From Vreelandella azerica (GTDB lineage Bacteria; Pseudomonadota; Gammaproteobacteria; Pseudomonadales; Halomonadaceae): DNA of 64,000 nt. Below the pieces are notes generated by a model that saw nothing but the letters and a program-made list of their open reading frames with translations, searched no databases and was not told the origin of the DNA. The DNA is taken from positions 124,001 through 188,000 of the forward strand of contig NZ_JABFHI010000001.1 of NCBI RefSeq assembly GCF_013112225.1, written 5' to 3'. Positions 1 to 9,998 of the stretch are shown here, piece after piece. The position numbers and the translations under genes are program-made. Numbering within the stretch: the stretch's first letter is position 1; every line of letters begins with the position of its first letter.

Positions 1-1065
1 GAAGCTATATTGGCTCAGTGTCTGGTTCATCGTCCGCAGATAGCAGTATTGAACTCACCAGACGATGGTCAGTGGTTGCGTAACGAGCTGGCAAGTGCTG
101 GGGTGAAGACATTGGTTGAGACGGGGGCCGAGGCTCATAGCGTCGTCGCATCGGCCCCCGGCGTAGATATTGTGATGGCGGCGATTGTCGGTGCAGCGGG
201 TTTATTACCGGCTCTGGCAGCCGCGCAAAGTGGCAAACGGGTGCTGCTGGCCAATAAAGAGGCGTTGGTGATGAGCGGCGCTCTTTTTATGCAGGCCGTT
301 GAAAGTTCTGGGGCAACACTTTTACCTATCGATTCTGAACATAATGCTATGTTCCAGTGTCTACCTCTCCAGCATCGTGGTGGTCTTGAACAACACGGCA
401 TTTCACAGCTGCTGTTAACGGCTTCCGGTGGTCCTTTCCGTGGGTGGAGTCAGCAAGCCCTGGCAAATGTGACCCCTGATCAGGCATGTGCTCATCCCAA
501 CTGGTCGATGGGCCGCAAGATCTCCGTTGATAGTGCTACCTTAATGAACAAGGGGTTGGAGCTGATAGAGGCCTGCTGGTTGTTTGATGCCACGCCGCAA
601 CAGATTTGTGTGGTTGTGCACCCCCAGAGCGTGATTCACTCCATGGTGGCTTATCATGATGGTTCCGTGCTGGCTCAACTGGGTAATCCGGATATGCGCA
701 CGCCGATTGCCTATGGACTTGCTTGGCCTGAGCGGATAGACGCAGGCGTCAAGACACTGGATCTTTTTCAGGTAGCGCAGCTGGATTTTGAGCCGCCCGA
801 TGAGCAGCATTTCCCTTGTCTGGGGTTGGCGCGTGAGGCCATGCAGGCAGGCGGAACAGCGCCGGCTATCCTCAACGCGGCCAATGAAGTGGCTGTAGAA
901 GCTTTTTTGGAGCAAGGCTTGGGGTTTATCAGCATTGGCGATATTGTGGCATCAGTGCTTGATCAATCGCTCACCTCTACCGTTGATAGCCTGGAGACGG
1001 TGCTTGATGCAGATCGGCGCGCACGAAAGCTTGCACAACAGTGCATTATTCAACGGCTTCGTTAG
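1..1065 (+). CDS. dxr: 1-deoxy-D-xylulose 5-phosphate reductoisomerase, 5'-truncated
   Basis: This is the NADPH-dependent second step of the cytosolic MEP isoprenoid pathway, turning DXP into MEP. The reading frame is already open at base 1, and the N-terminal Rossmann start (GSTGSIG motif) lies outside the window, so about 45 residues are missing. Visible family motifs are [20 protein letters not shown], the metal and substrate segment [42 protein letters not shown] and [10 protein letters not shown]. The frame is intact to its stop. It is followed 56 bases later by rseP, the usual proteobacterial order in which isoprenoid and envelope genes lie together. The identification is secure; only the true start is unseen. 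Confidence 0.97.
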   Translation, partial: EAILAQCLVHRPQIAVLNSPDDGQWLRNELASAGVKTLVETGAEAHSVVASAPGVDIVMAAIVGAAGLLPALAAAQSGKRVLLANKEALVMSGALFMQAVESSGATLLPIDSEHNAMFQCLPLQHRGGLEQHGISQLLLTASGGPFRGWSQQALANVTPDQACAHPNWSMGRKISVDSATLMNKGLELIEACWLFDATPQQICVVVHPQSVIHSMVAYHDGSVLAQLGNPDMRTPIAYGLAWPERIDAGVKTLDLFQVAQLDFEPPDEQHFPCLGLAREAMQAGGTAPAILNAANEVAVEAFLEQGLGFISIGDIVASVLDQSLTSTVDSLETVLDADRRARKLAQQCIIQRLR

Positions 1066-1121
1066 TGGTTTTGTTAACGGCTTCGGAAACATCTCGGTAA
1101 CGGTGGTCAGAGGAGAAACGT

Positions 1122-2479
1122 GTGGGCCTGATTCAGAATATATTGGCGGTGATTGTCGTCCTGGGTCTGCTGGTGACCTTTCATGAATTCGGCCATTTTT
1201 GGGTGGCCCGGCGCTGCGGTGTCAAGGTGTTGCGTTTTTCGGTAGGATTTGGCAAGCCTTTCTGGTCACGCACTGACCGCCATGGAACAGAATTTGCCGT
1301 TGCCGCTATCCCGCTGGGGGCTATGTCAAGATGCTTGACGAGCGTGAGGGGCCGGTGCCGTATGAGCAGCTTGATCAAGCGTTCAATCGCAAAAATGTCT
1401 GGCAGCGTATTGCCATTGTGGCCGCGGGTCCATTGGCCAATTTCCTGCTGGCTATAGTGGCTTACTGGGCCATTTTTGTGGCGGGAACCACCACGGTAGC
1501 TCCCTTGGTCGGCGATGTTACACCAGCTTCACCTGCCGCTGAGGCCGGGCTTGAGCGCGGTGATGAAATTGTTGCCATTCAGGGTGAGTCGGTACGCGCC
1601 TGGGATGAGATCAATCTCAAGCTGGTTGCCTTGATCGGCTACGATGGCCGGTTGGAAATTGGTGCCCGCCCCGAAGGGTCTGAACAGGTACGCACTTACG
1701 GTCTTGAGGTGGATAACTTTCTGGCTCGCCAGAATCCGCCGCAGCCATTTGGTACTCTGGGTTTTGAACCCTGGCGGCCAGATATGCCTGCGGTGCTTGG
1801 CCAGATTCTGGAGGGCGAAGCCGCCGCCCGGGCCGGGCTTCAGGTAGGTGATAGGATTGTGGACGTCAACGGCACTCCGATCAGTAACTGGATGGATTTT
1901 GTCAATATCGTCAGGGTGAGCGCTGGGGAAGAGTTGTCATTGAAGATCGAGCGTGGCGGCGATCAGCAATCGCTGACCCTGACGCCGGGCACCAACCCTC
2001 AGGCTGACGGTACTGAGATTGGCTATATCGGAGCGGGGGCCGAGCCTGTCACCTGGCCGCAAGAGCTGCGCCGTGAAATCCGCTATGGCCCGCTGGACGC
2101 TATGGGGCAGGCGGTTGCCAAAACGGGCGAGATGTCGCTCCTTACTGTTGACGCTATTCGCAAGATGCTGGTGGGGCTGATTTCTCCCTCTAATCTGTCT
2201 GGGCCGATCACTATCGCACAGATTTCCGGCGATTCAGCGCGAGCAGGGTTGGAAGCCTTTGTTGGCTTTATTGCCTACTTGTCGATTAGTCTGGCGGTAC
2301 TCAACCTGCTGCCTATTCCTGTGCTGGATGGTGGGCATTTGCTTTACTATTTGGTGGAGGTGGTTCGTGGGCGGCCTGTTTCTGAGCAGGCTCAGGCGAT
2401 TGGGCTGCGAATCGGTATCACCATGGTGGGCACCCTGATGATTATGGCGCTTTATTTTGATCTGATGCGCCTCTGGTAG
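1122..2479 (+). CDS. rseP: Site-2 intramembrane zinc metalloprotease RseP (one apparent frameshift)
   Basis: RseP cleaves the anti-sigma factor RseA within the inner membrane to release sigma-E, and it also clears signal-peptide remnants. The GTG start at 1122 is preceded by AGGAG six bases upstream. The first membrane segment carries the zinc site HEFGH. Two PDZ domains follow, then the C-terminal [11 protein letters not shown] motif supplying the third zinc ligand. The frame breaks in the G-run at 1316-1320: IPLGG is expected, and restoring one G joins the two frames. The corrected protein is 452 residues, matching the family. It sits between dxr and bamA, as in many proteobacteria. I read the break as a sequencing error because both halves are fully conserved. 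Confidence 0.93.
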
Positions 2480-2539
2480 TGAGGTGGATAGCATGGGTCG
2501 TATAGCGTTAACTCAGAGTGGCGTGAGCAATTAATAACG

Positions 2540-2577
2540 TGTGTAGAGGGTAAGTCAACTTGTCATCCCCCTACACA
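2540..2577 (+). promoter_or_regulatory. Stem-loop in the rseP-bamA gap
   Basis: The arms TGTGTAG and CTACACA, extended by GGG against CCC after one mismatch, can form a hairpin about 60 bases upstream of bamA. No T-tract follows, so it is not an obvious terminator. It could be an mRNA leader structure or processing site. No sigma-E consensus was recognised nearby. Confidence 0.4.
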
Positions 2578-2636
2578 AATGTATATGGTGCCTGTCTGGA
2601 AGAATAACGGCAGACCAAAGCGAGCGGACTGACTGC

Positions 2637-4978
2637 ATGAAAATCAAAACACTAGGGATGGCGGCCTTACTGCTGGCCGCGGCCAGCGGTGCCAAAGCAC
2701 AATCTTTTGACGTTTCCGACATTCGTGTAGAAGGGCTGCAGCGCGTATCTGCCGCTTCGGTCTTCAACGCCTTTCCGGTCAGTGCCAGTGATACGGTAGA
2801 TGAACGTACGCTCTCTGATGCTGCGCGGCGGCTGTTCGAAACTGGCTTGTTCGACGATGTCTCTTTGGCCCGTGAAGGGGATGTGCTGGTGATTCAGGTA
2901 GTAGAGCGGCCAACCATTGCTCGCCTGAATATCGAAGGAAACGAACAGATTGCTGATGCTGACCTGCGCCGTGGCCTGAGCGAAGCGGGGCTTTCAGAAG
3001 GTCAGGTGCTGCAGCTTTCAACGCTGGAAGAGATACAGCGCGAACTGGAAGGCGTCTACCAGTCTCAAGGGCGCTACAACTCAAACATTGAAACAAGTGT
3101 CGACCAGATTGATGAGGGTCGCGTCCAAGTCGATATCAACATTCGTGAAGGTGAAGTTGCCAGGATTCATCAGATTAATATCGTCGGTAACGAGGCCTTC
3201 GATGATGAAACCCTGCTGAACCAGTTTGAGCTTGAAGATCAGCCGGGTTTCTTCTTTGGCCTGTTTTCAAACGACAAATACTCCCGTGAAGCACTGGCAG
3301 GTGATATTGAACGCTTGCGTTCTTACTATCTGGATCGCGGCTACGCTGGCTTTGAGGTGACCTCTACCCAGGTGTCCATTGGCCCAGAAAAAAACAAGAT
3401 ATTTGTGACTCTCAATGTGGATGAGGGTGAGCAATATCGGATAGGGGAGATCAGTTTTGATGGCGATCTGCAAATTGGTGAATCGGAAGCTCGTTCACTG
3501 TTGCAGATTGAGCAGGGTGAAATTTTTCGCGCCGCGATTTGAATGCGTCAACCGAGGCGATTCGCCAGCGCCTGGGCGCAGAAGGCTTTGCCTTTGCCGA
3601 GGTAGAGGGTCGGCCGCAACTGGCCACTGACGGCACCTCAGTTGATCTGGTGATTGGCGTCAACCCAGGGCAGCGTACCTATATACGTCGCATTGAGTTT
3701 GTGGGTAATACCACCACAGAAGACGAAGTGTTGCGCCGTGAAATGATCCAGATGGAGGGCGCACCCGCTTCAACCGACGCTATCGCCCAATCGAGAGTGC
3801 GGTTGGAGCGTTTGGGCTTTTTCAGTGAAGTAGGAGCCGACACCCGTCGGGTGGCTGGTGAGCCTGATCAGCTGGACGTCACCTATGAAGTCAAGGAGCA
3901 ACCGTCGGGGTCTGTTTCTGCCAGCGTCGGTTTTTCGCAGAGTGCCGGGGTGATTTACGGCGCTGCTTTATCCCAGAACAACTTCCTGGGAAGCGGTAAC
4001 CGCGTCAATATTGGCGCGCAGCGCAGCGATACCTTTACTAGTGTCAATTTCGGTTTCACCGACCCTTACTGGACAAAGGACGGTATTTCACGGGGCTATA
4101 ATGTCTTCTACCGGGAGACGGATTACGAAGATTCCGATATTTCCACCTACTCAACGGATGCCTACGGTGCGGGTATCAACTTTGGCTATCCCGTCAGTGA
4201 ATTATCGCGGGTTAACTTCGGGGCCAGCGTTGAAGATATTACTGTCAAAACTTATAACGATACGGCTCAGGAGATCCGCCAGTACGTGACTGACGTTGGC
4301 GATAGTGCCCAGAGCCTGAAGCTGACCGGCAGCTGGACACGTAATAACCTGAATCGTGGCATCATGCCAACGGCGGGTAATTACCAGCGTCTTTCTATCG
4401 AGACAGCCGCGCCGGGGAGTGACACCAGCTATTATAAGGCCCGAGCAAGAGCTCAGAAGCTGTTCCCGATAGATAACGATGATCAGTGGTCGCTTAAGTT
4501 CAGTGGCAACCTGGGCTATGCGGATACCTTGGGCGGTAACGATCCTTATCCCTTCTATGAAAACTTTTATGCGGGCGGTCTGGGCTCGGTGCGCGGTTTT
4601 ACTGCCAATACCCTGGGTCAGCGAACCACGCCACCTCCTGGCAGCACGCGTACTGGTACCCTCGGGGGTAACGTTCTGGTAGAAGGCTCGGCTGAAATAA
4701 TCTTCCCGTTGCCGTTTATCGAAGACCAGAACTCATTTCAGACATCGTTCTTCTATGATGTAGGTAATACCTTCCTGACTGACTGCTACGCGATTGAATC
4801 CGGTACGTCGCGCTGCTCATCCGGCGTTGATCTGAACGATCTGCGTTCGAGCGTCGGGATTGGCTTCTCATGGTTGACGCCAGTCGGCCCGCTGACCTTC
4901 AGTTTTGCTGAAGCCGTGGACAGCCAGGAAAGTGATGACACCCAGTTCTTCCAGTTCTCGTTGGGACAGTCATTCTAG
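2637..4978 (+). CDS. bamA: Outer membrane protein assembly factor BamA (one apparent frameshift)
   Basis: BamA is the core of the outer membrane BAM complex, which folds and inserts beta-barrel proteins. A signal peptide (about residues 1-21, ending SGAKAQS) is followed by five POTRA domains, from FDVSDIRVEGLQRV to roughly residue 420, and a C-terminal barrel. The barrel shows the lid-lock motif GLGSVRGF and a final aromatic residue (SLGQSF). The frame breaks at the T-run 3523-3527. Adding one T gives EIFSRRDLNAS in place of an early stop and yields 780 residues, the usual length. It lies between rseP and skp. Loss of this essential protein is not credible, so the break is very likely an artefact. 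Confidence 0.95.
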
Positions 4979-5071
4979 ATTGATCTGAGCCATTGATGGT
5001 GAGCATGTATCAAGCATGGAACAAGCGAGCATGGAACGAGTTAGACGCGACCCTGTCGCTTAATGGAAGCG

Positions 5072-5109
5072 AGTCATCGATGTCAGCAATTATGCGATTA
5101 GCGATGACT
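5072..5109 (+). promoter_or_regulatory. Inverted repeat upstream of skp
   Basis: AGTCATCG (5072-5079) and CGATGACT (5102-5109) are perfect 8-base complements separated by 22 bases. They lie just upstream of the skp ribosome-binding site. A direct repeat of AGCATGGAAC also occurs in this gap, near 5014 and 5030. Function is unknown. Confidence 0.3.
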
Positions 5110-5143
5110 TACCCAACGCACTTATATCTACAAGGAGTTAATC

Positions 5144-5650
5144 ATGCGTAAACTGATTGCCGCTCTGGGGGTTTCGACCGCCATGATCCTACCCATTCAG
5201 ACGGTTTCTGCCGCTGAAGTGGCTGTACTGGACTGGCGTGCCGCATTGATGAATACCCAATCAGCCCAGTCATCACTGAGTCAGCTGGAAAACGAAATTG
5301 GTGCCAAGCAGAACGAAGCACAAAGTCTGGCCAATGAATTACAGTCTCTGCAGGAACGTTTACAGAGCCAGGGTGATTCCATGGCGCAGTCGCAGCGTGA
5401 GTCGCTGGTTGCTGAGCTGCAGCAGAAAGGTTCACGCTTCCAGCAGCTGCGCCAAGAGGTTTTACAGGCCCAACAGCGCTCAGAGCAGGCATTTCTGGAA
5501 CAATCTGAAGACAAGTTGGAGCAGGCAGTTGATCAGGTCATTCAACGCCACAGCATTGATATTCTGGTTGAGCCGCAAGGGGTGTTGCATTCCTCCATGG
5601 ATCTGCCCAATCTGACCAATGAAGTGACTGAAATATTCAACACGCTCTAA
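5144..5650 (+). CDS. skp: Periplasmic chaperone Skp/OmpH
   Basis: Skp is a trimeric periplasmic chaperone that holds unfolded outer membrane proteins on their way to BamA. The ATG at 5144 has a strong AAGGAG seven bases upstream. The signal peptide ends near TVSAAEV (about residue 22). The rest is a Gln/Glu/Ser-rich alpha-helical tentacle region predicted as coiled coil (SQLENEIGAKQNEAQSLANE), followed by the C-terminal strand segment IDILVEPQGVLH. At 168 residues the length is normal. It lies directly after bamA and before lpxD, the standard order. Confidence 0.93.
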   Translation: MRKLIAALGVSTAMILPIQTVSAAEVAVLDWRAALMNTQSAQSSLSQLENEIGAKQNEAQSLANELQSLQERLQSQGDSMAQSQRESLVAELQQKGSRFQQLRQEVLQAQQRSEQAFLEQSEDKLEQAVDQVIQRHSIDILVEPQGVLHSSMDLPNLTNEVTEIFNTL

Positions 5651-5704
5651 ACAGCGAATCGTCCTCGGTGCGGCCTGGTCGCATCACTGGCATGACGGGT
5701 TTTT

Positions 5705-6742
5705 ATGACGCACCCACAGGTTTCAATGACGCTGGCAGATATCGCACGCCACCTCAATATTCCCGTCAAGGGAGATGGTAACGTCGCTGTTAGTGGCCTG
5801 GCGACACTCAAAGATGCTGGACCTGATCAAGTTGCTTTTCTAGCCAATCGCGCCTATGTGAAAGACTTGGCGTCAACCCGAGCGGCAGCAGTATTGTTGC
5901 ATCCTGATTATGCACAGGATTGCCCGGTTGCCTGCCTGGAAATTGCCAACCCCTATGTCGGCTATGCCCAACTATCGCAGCTGTTTGACCCTTTGGCCGT
6001 TAATCGCCTTGAAGCTGGCGTGCACCCAAGTGCCGTCGTGGCTGAAGATGCCAAGCTGGGTCAAGGGGTGCGCATCGAAGCCAATGCGGTGGTGGCCTCG
6101 GGTGCGGTACTTGCAGACAATGTTGTGATTGGTCCGGGAAGCGTTGTGGGTGCGGATACGCAGTTGGGTGAAGGCTCGCACCTGCATGCCAATGTCACTC
6201 TTTATCACGGTGTGGTAATCGGCAAACGGGTCATTTTGCACAGTGGCTGCGTTATCGGTGCTGATGGTTTTGGTTTTGCCCATGATGGCACAGGCTGGCA
6301 CAAGATCGCCCAGTTGGGCGGTGTGATTCTGGGCGATGATGTAGAAGTGGGCAGTTGCTCAAGCATTGACCGTGGTGCGCTAGGCGATACTGTCATCGGT
6401 AACGATGTCAAAATCGACAGCCAGGTACAGATTGCTCACAATGTGCATATTGGCGACCACACTGCACTTGCTGGCTGTGTGGGTATTGCTGGATCTACCC
6501 GAGTAGGCAAGCATTGCATGCTGGGCGGCGGTGTTGGACTGTCTGGTCATCTCACCCTATGTGATGGAGTGCAGGTGACGGGTATGAGTCTGGTGACCAA
6601 CTCGATTCATAAGCCAGGGGTCTATTCATCCGGCACCGGCGCCATGGCCAACCATCAATGGCGCAAGAACGCAGTGCGTTTCAAACAGCTTGATGAGATA
6701 GCTAAGCGTCTGGCAAGGCTGGAAAAACGCCATCAGGGCTGA
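5705..6742 (+). CDS. lpxD: UDP-3-O-(3-hydroxyacyl)glucosamine N-acyltransferase
   Basis: LpxD adds the second hydroxyacyl chain in lipid A synthesis in the cytoplasm. The N-terminal uridine-binding domain (about residues 1-100) is followed by a left-handed beta helix built of hexapeptide repeats such as VVIGPG, ANVTLY and VVIGKR. It contains the conserved GADGFGFAHD and the catalytic histidine segment QIAHNVHIGD. A C-terminal helix follows (FKQLDEIAKRLARLEK). The start is uncertain between 5705 and an internal ATG at 5726; neither has a strong ribosome-binding site. At 345 residues the length is normal. Confidence 0.95.
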   Translation: MTHPQVSMTLADIARHLNIPVKGDGNVAVSGLATLKDAGPDQVAFLANRAYVKDLASTRAAAVLLHPDYAQDCPVACLEIANPYVGYAQLSQLFDPLAVNRLEAGVHPSAVVAEDAKLGQGVRIEANAVVASGAVLADNVVIGPGSVVGADTQLGEGSHLHANVTLYHGVVIGKRVILHSGCVIGADGFGFAHDGTGWHKIAQLGGVILGDDVEVGSCSSIDRGALGDTVIGNDVKIDSQVQIAHNVHIGDHTALAGCVGIAGSTRVGKHCMLGGGVGLSGHLTLCDGVQVTGMSLVTNSIHKPGVYSSGTGAMANHQWRKNAVRFKQLDEIAKRLARLEKRHQG

Positions 6743-6773
6743 GTTGGCGTACACCATATTATGCGCTGAAAGG

Positions 6774-6801
6774 TTGAGACGTTCTTTTAGCGGGTTATAA
6801 T
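6774..6801 (+). promoter_or_regulatory. Sigma-70-type promoter for fabZ-lpxA-lpxB
   Basis: TTGAGA at 6774-6779 and a perfect TATAAT at 6796-6801 are separated by 16 bases. The element lies 75 bases upstream of the fabZ ATG and just after the lpxD stop. It would give the downstream lipid A and fatty acid genes their own transcription. Confidence 0.65.
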
Positions 6802-6876
6802 GCCCGCCCTTTGCCAGCGCGAGCGTTGGACGTATCTGGGTAAAGCCCAGGGTTTTTGTTATTAGAGGTCGCTACG

Positions 6877-7320
6877 ATGGTCATGGATATCAACGAGATT
6901 CGCGAATATTTACCCCACCGCTATCCTTTTTTACTGGTGGATAGGGTAACGCAGTTAAGCGTTGGTGAATCCATCGTTGCGTATAAGAATGTCAGCATCA
7001 ATGAGCCGTTTTTCAACGGCCATTTTCCGCATCACCCCATCATGCCAGGCGTGCTGGTACTTGAAGCGCTGGCACAGGTGTGCGGTATTCTGGGGTTTAA
7101 AACGGTCAATAAGCTACCCGCTGATGGCTATGTCTATTATCTGGTGGGCAGTGATAACGTACGCTTCAAAAGCCCGGTCATGCCGGGGGATCAATTGGTG
7201 CTCGAAGCCAAGGTGATTCGTGGCAAGCGGGGGATCTGGAAATTTGCCTGCCGCGCAACGGTAGATGGGGCGCTTGCCTGCGAAGCTGAGATCATTTGCG
7301 CTGAGAGGAAGGTGGCTTGA
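6877..7320 (+). CDS. fabZ: 3-hydroxyacyl-[acyl-carrier-protein] dehydratase FabZ
   Basis: FabZ is the cytosolic hot-dog-fold dehydratase of type II fatty acid synthesis. It competes with LpxA for hydroxyacyl-ACP. I chose the ATG at 6877 (MVMDINEI) because AGAGG lies nine bases upstream; a longer TTG-started frame from 6856 would overlap that site. The catalytic His49 and Glu63 lie in [19 protein letters not shown]. At 147 residues it matches the family. Its stop overlaps the TTG start of lpxA by four bases, so the two are translationally coupled. Confidence 0.96.
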   Translation: MVMDINEIREYLPHRYPFLLVDRVTQLSVGESIVAYKNVSINEPFFNGHFPHHPIMPGVLVLEALAQVCGILGFKTVNKLPADGYVYYLVGSDNVRFKSPVMPGDQLVLEAKVIRGKRGIWKFACRATVDGALACEAEIICAERKVA

Positions 7321-8084
7321 TTCATCCTACTGCTCTGGTTGACCCAGCGGCCCAACTGGCAGATGACGTGGACGTCGGGCCTTTCAGTGTTATTGGCCCC
7401 AATGTCACCATTGGCGCGGGTTCAATCATTGGCCCTCATGTGGTCATCAAAGGCCCGACGGTGCTGGGCGAAAGAACGCGTATCTTCCAGTTTGCGTCGG
7501 TGGGTGAAGACTGCCAGGACAAGAAATATGCCGGTGAGCCAACGCGCCTGGTGATGGGGGATGACAATGTCATCCGTGAAGGCGTTACCCTGCACCGAGG
7601 TACCGTGCAGGATCGCGCAGAAACCACCATAGGCTCACGCAACCTGTTCATGGCCTATGTGCATGTCGGGCACGATTGTGTGGTGGGCAACGATTGTATC
7701 CTGGCCAATCAGGTAACCCTGGCAGGCCATGTGACACTCGGTGACCACGCCATTCTGGGTGGCCTGTCAGCAGTTCACCAGTTCTGCCATTTCGGTGAAC
7801 ATGCCATGGCAGGTGGTGGCTCCATCATCACCAAGGACACGCCCGCCTTTATGATGATTAACGGTAACCCCGCCGAGGCGCGCGGCCTGAATCTGGTTGG
7901 CCTGAAGCGCCGAGGGTTCAGCCGGGAAGCCCTCAATGCATTAACCGATGCATACAAGCTTGTTTACCGTCAGGGGCTGACCGTTGAACAAGCACTGACT
8001 ACCATGCGCGAACGTTACACGCTGCCTGAAATCGAGCGTTTTGCTGCCTCTATCGAGCGCTCATCGCGTGGTATCGTGCGTTAA
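7317..8084 (+). CDS. lpxA: Acyl-[ACP]-UDP-N-acetylglucosamine O-acyltransferase
   Basis: LpxA carries out the first step of lipid A synthesis, moving a hydroxyacyl chain from ACP to the 3-OH of UDP-GlcNAc. The frame opens with a TTG at 7317 inside the fabZ stop, preceded by GAGGAAGG; family alignment begins exactly there ([13 protein letters not shown]). The beta helix of hexapeptide repeats contains the catalytic histidine region [13 protein letters not shown]. The C-terminal helical domain starts near [13 protein letters not shown]. At 255 residues it has the expected size. Confidence 0.96.
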   Translation: MIHPTALVDPAAQLADDVDVGPFSVIGPNVTIGAGSIIGPHVVIKGPTVLGERTRIFQFASVGEDCQDKKYAGEPTRLVMGDDNVIREGVTLHRGTVQDRAETTIGSRNLFMAYVHVGHDCVVGNDCILANQVTLAGHVTLGDHAILGGLSAVHQFCHFGEHAMAGGGSIITKDTPAFMMINGNPAEARGLNLVGLKRRGFSREALNALTDAYKLVYRQGLTVEQALTTMRERYTLPEIERFAASIERSSRGIVR

Positions 8085-8129
8085 CGCCTAGCGACGCCGA
8101 TAAGACGTCATAGGCAAGGAGCAGGCACG

Positions 8130-9305
8130 ATGACCATCAAGCGCGTTTATCTGGTGGCCGGTGAGCTTTCCGGCGATATTCTCGGGGCAGGCCTGATACG
8201 CGAGTTACAGTTGCGCCATCCTGAGGTGGAATTTCGCGGCATCGGCGGCCCGCGCATGCTGCGTCTAGGCATGAATAGCCGCTTCCCGCTTGAAACCCTT
8301 TCCGTGATGGGATTGGTTGAAGTCCTCAAACACCTTCCTGAACTGCTCAAAGTGCGCAAAACTCTGCTGATTGATGCCCTGGCCTGGCAGCCGGATATCA
8401 TGGTCGGCATTGATGCGCCTGACTTTAACCTGGGGCTGGAGCGCAAGCTGCGCGATAGCGGCGTGACCACGGCGCACTACGTCAGCCCTTCAGTATGGGC
8501 CTGGCGCCAGGGGCGCGTCAGAAAGATTGCCCTGGCGGTCGATGGCATGCTGACCCTGCTACCCTTCGAAGCCGATTTCTACCGTCAGCATCAGGTGCCG
8601 GTCAGTTTTGTCGGTCATCCGTTGGCGGATGAAATGCCGCTGGAAAATGATCGTCAAGGAGCCCGGGAGGCGTTGGGGCTAACGGTCGATCAGCCGGTGC
8701 TGGCGCTGCTGCCCGGCTCGCGGGCCAACGAAATACGCTTTATGGGCGCTACCTTTCTGATGGCACTGGAGAAGGTCTGTCACTCTTACCCGGCCTTGCA
8801 GGTCGTGATTCCTGCGGCCACGCCCCAGCGCTCACAGGAAATCACCGCGCTGCTGGCTGATTTCCCAGCCTTACAAGGGCGCATCGTCGTGATCCAGGAA
8901 CAGGCCCGTGAGGCCATGGTGGCCAGCGATGCCGTACTATTGACCTCTGGCACTGCCGCACTTGAAGCCATGCTGTGTCATCGGCCCATGTTGGTGGCTT
9001 ATAAGATGGCACCTGCTACCCACTGGCTGGCCAAGCGTTTGGTTAAGACCCGCTGGATTTCGCTACCGAACCTGATCGCCCAGGAGAGCATCGTGCCCGA
9101 GCTGATTCAGGAGGCGGCGACCCCAGACGCCATTGCCAGCGAGCTTGTGCAGCTGCTGGGCGATAACACAGCGCGACGCGCCCTGGAAACCCGCTTTGCC
9201 GCCATGCATGCCGACCTGCAACGTAACGCCAGCCGCCGCGCTGCCGATGCCATTGAAGCTTTGATCGCCGGCCAACCGCTCTGCGAGGTCAGTGCCGATG
9301 GCTAA
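8130..9305 (+). CDS. lpxB: Lipid-A-disaccharide synthase
   Basis: LpxB is a GT-B family glycosyltransferase that joins lipid X and UDP-diacylglucosamine at the inner membrane. The ATG at 8130 follows AAGGAG. Signature segments are [13 protein letters not shown] at the N-terminus, [46 protein letters not shown] and [10 protein letters not shown]. At 391 residues the length is typical. It lies 45 bases after lpxA and overlaps rnhB by eight bases. Confidence 0.96.
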   Translation: MTIKRVYLVAGELSGDILGAGLIRELQLRHPEVEFRGIGGPRMLRLGMNSRFPLETLSVMGLVEVLKHLPELLKVRKTLLIDALAWQPDIMVGIDAPDFNLGLERKLRDSGVTTAHYVSPSVWAWRQGRVRKIALAVDGMLTLLPFEADFYRQHQVPVSFVGHPLADEMPLENDRQGAREALGLTVDQPVLALLPGSRANEIRFMGATFLMALEKVCHSYPALQVVIPAATPQRSQEITALLADFPALQGRIVVIQEQAREAMVASDAVLLTSGTAALEAMLCHRPMLVAYKMAPATHWLAKRLVKTRWISLPNLIAQESIVPELIQEAATPDAIASELVQLLGDNTARRALETRFAAMHADLQRNASRRAADAIEALIAGQPLCEVSADG

Positions 9306-9939
9306 GCCAACGCAACAGGCGCCGCACAAAGCGCCACCCGAATGGCCGCCTATCGAGATTGGCTACCAAGGGCGTTTTCTGGCTGGCGTGGATGAAGTGG
9401 GGCGTGGCCCTTTGGTAGGTAGCGTCGTAGCCGCTGCCGTCATTCTCGATCCACAGCGGCCCATTCATGGGCTGGGTGATTCCAAAAAGCTGACCGCGCG
9501 CAAACGCGATTCACTAGACGGCCAGATTCGCACCCAGGCGCTGGCCTATTGCGTGGCACAAGCCAGCGCCGCCGAGGTCGATCAGCTGAATATCTATCAC
9601 GCCACGCATCTGGCCATGCGCCGCGCGATTGACGGCCTCAGGCCCGCCGCTGAATACCTGCTGGTGGATGGCAACCGACTGCCAGGTCATGCTTTGCCGG
9701 GCCAGGCGGTAGTTAAAGGGGATGCCCGCCATCATGCCATAGCGGCAGCGTCGATTATTGCCAAGGTCGCCAGGGATGCGCAGATGCAGGCGCTGCATGA
9801 GCGCTACCCCGAGTACGGCTTTGACCGCCACAAGGGCTACCCGACCCGGCAGCATCTGGCTGCGCTTGAAGCCTATGGCCCGCTGGCCGAACACCGGCGT
9901 AGCTTTGCGCCTGTACAGCGGCAGTTGGCGTTACGCTAG
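9298..9939 (+). CDS. rnhB: Ribonuclease HII
   Basis: RNase HII removes ribonucleotides and RNA from DNA-RNA hybrids. The metal-binding acidic residues are in [12 protein letters not shown], the conserved [13 protein letters not shown] follows, and later acidic sites are in [10 protein letters not shown] and [10 protein letters not shown]. The C-terminal segment GYDxHKGYPT is seen as [15 protein letters not shown] prefer the ATG at 9298 to the GTG at 9292 because GAGG is better spaced. The gene overlaps the end of lpxB, and dnaE follows. Confidence 0.94.
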   Translation: MAKPTQQAPHKAPPEWPPIEIGYQGRFLAGVDEVGRGPLVGSVVAAAVILDPQRPIHGLGDSKKLTARKRDSLDGQIRTQALAYCVAQASAAEVDQLNIYHATHLAMRRAIDGLRPAAEYLLVDGNRLPGHALPGQAVVKGDARHHAIAAASIIAKVARDAQMQALHERYPEYGFDRHKGYPTRQHLAALEAYGPLAEHRRSFAPVQRQLALR

Positions 9940-9998
9940 CGGGCCAGCCGCTGGCCTATGTGTTTTTCAGTCATTATTGTTTTCCATACGAGAGTGTC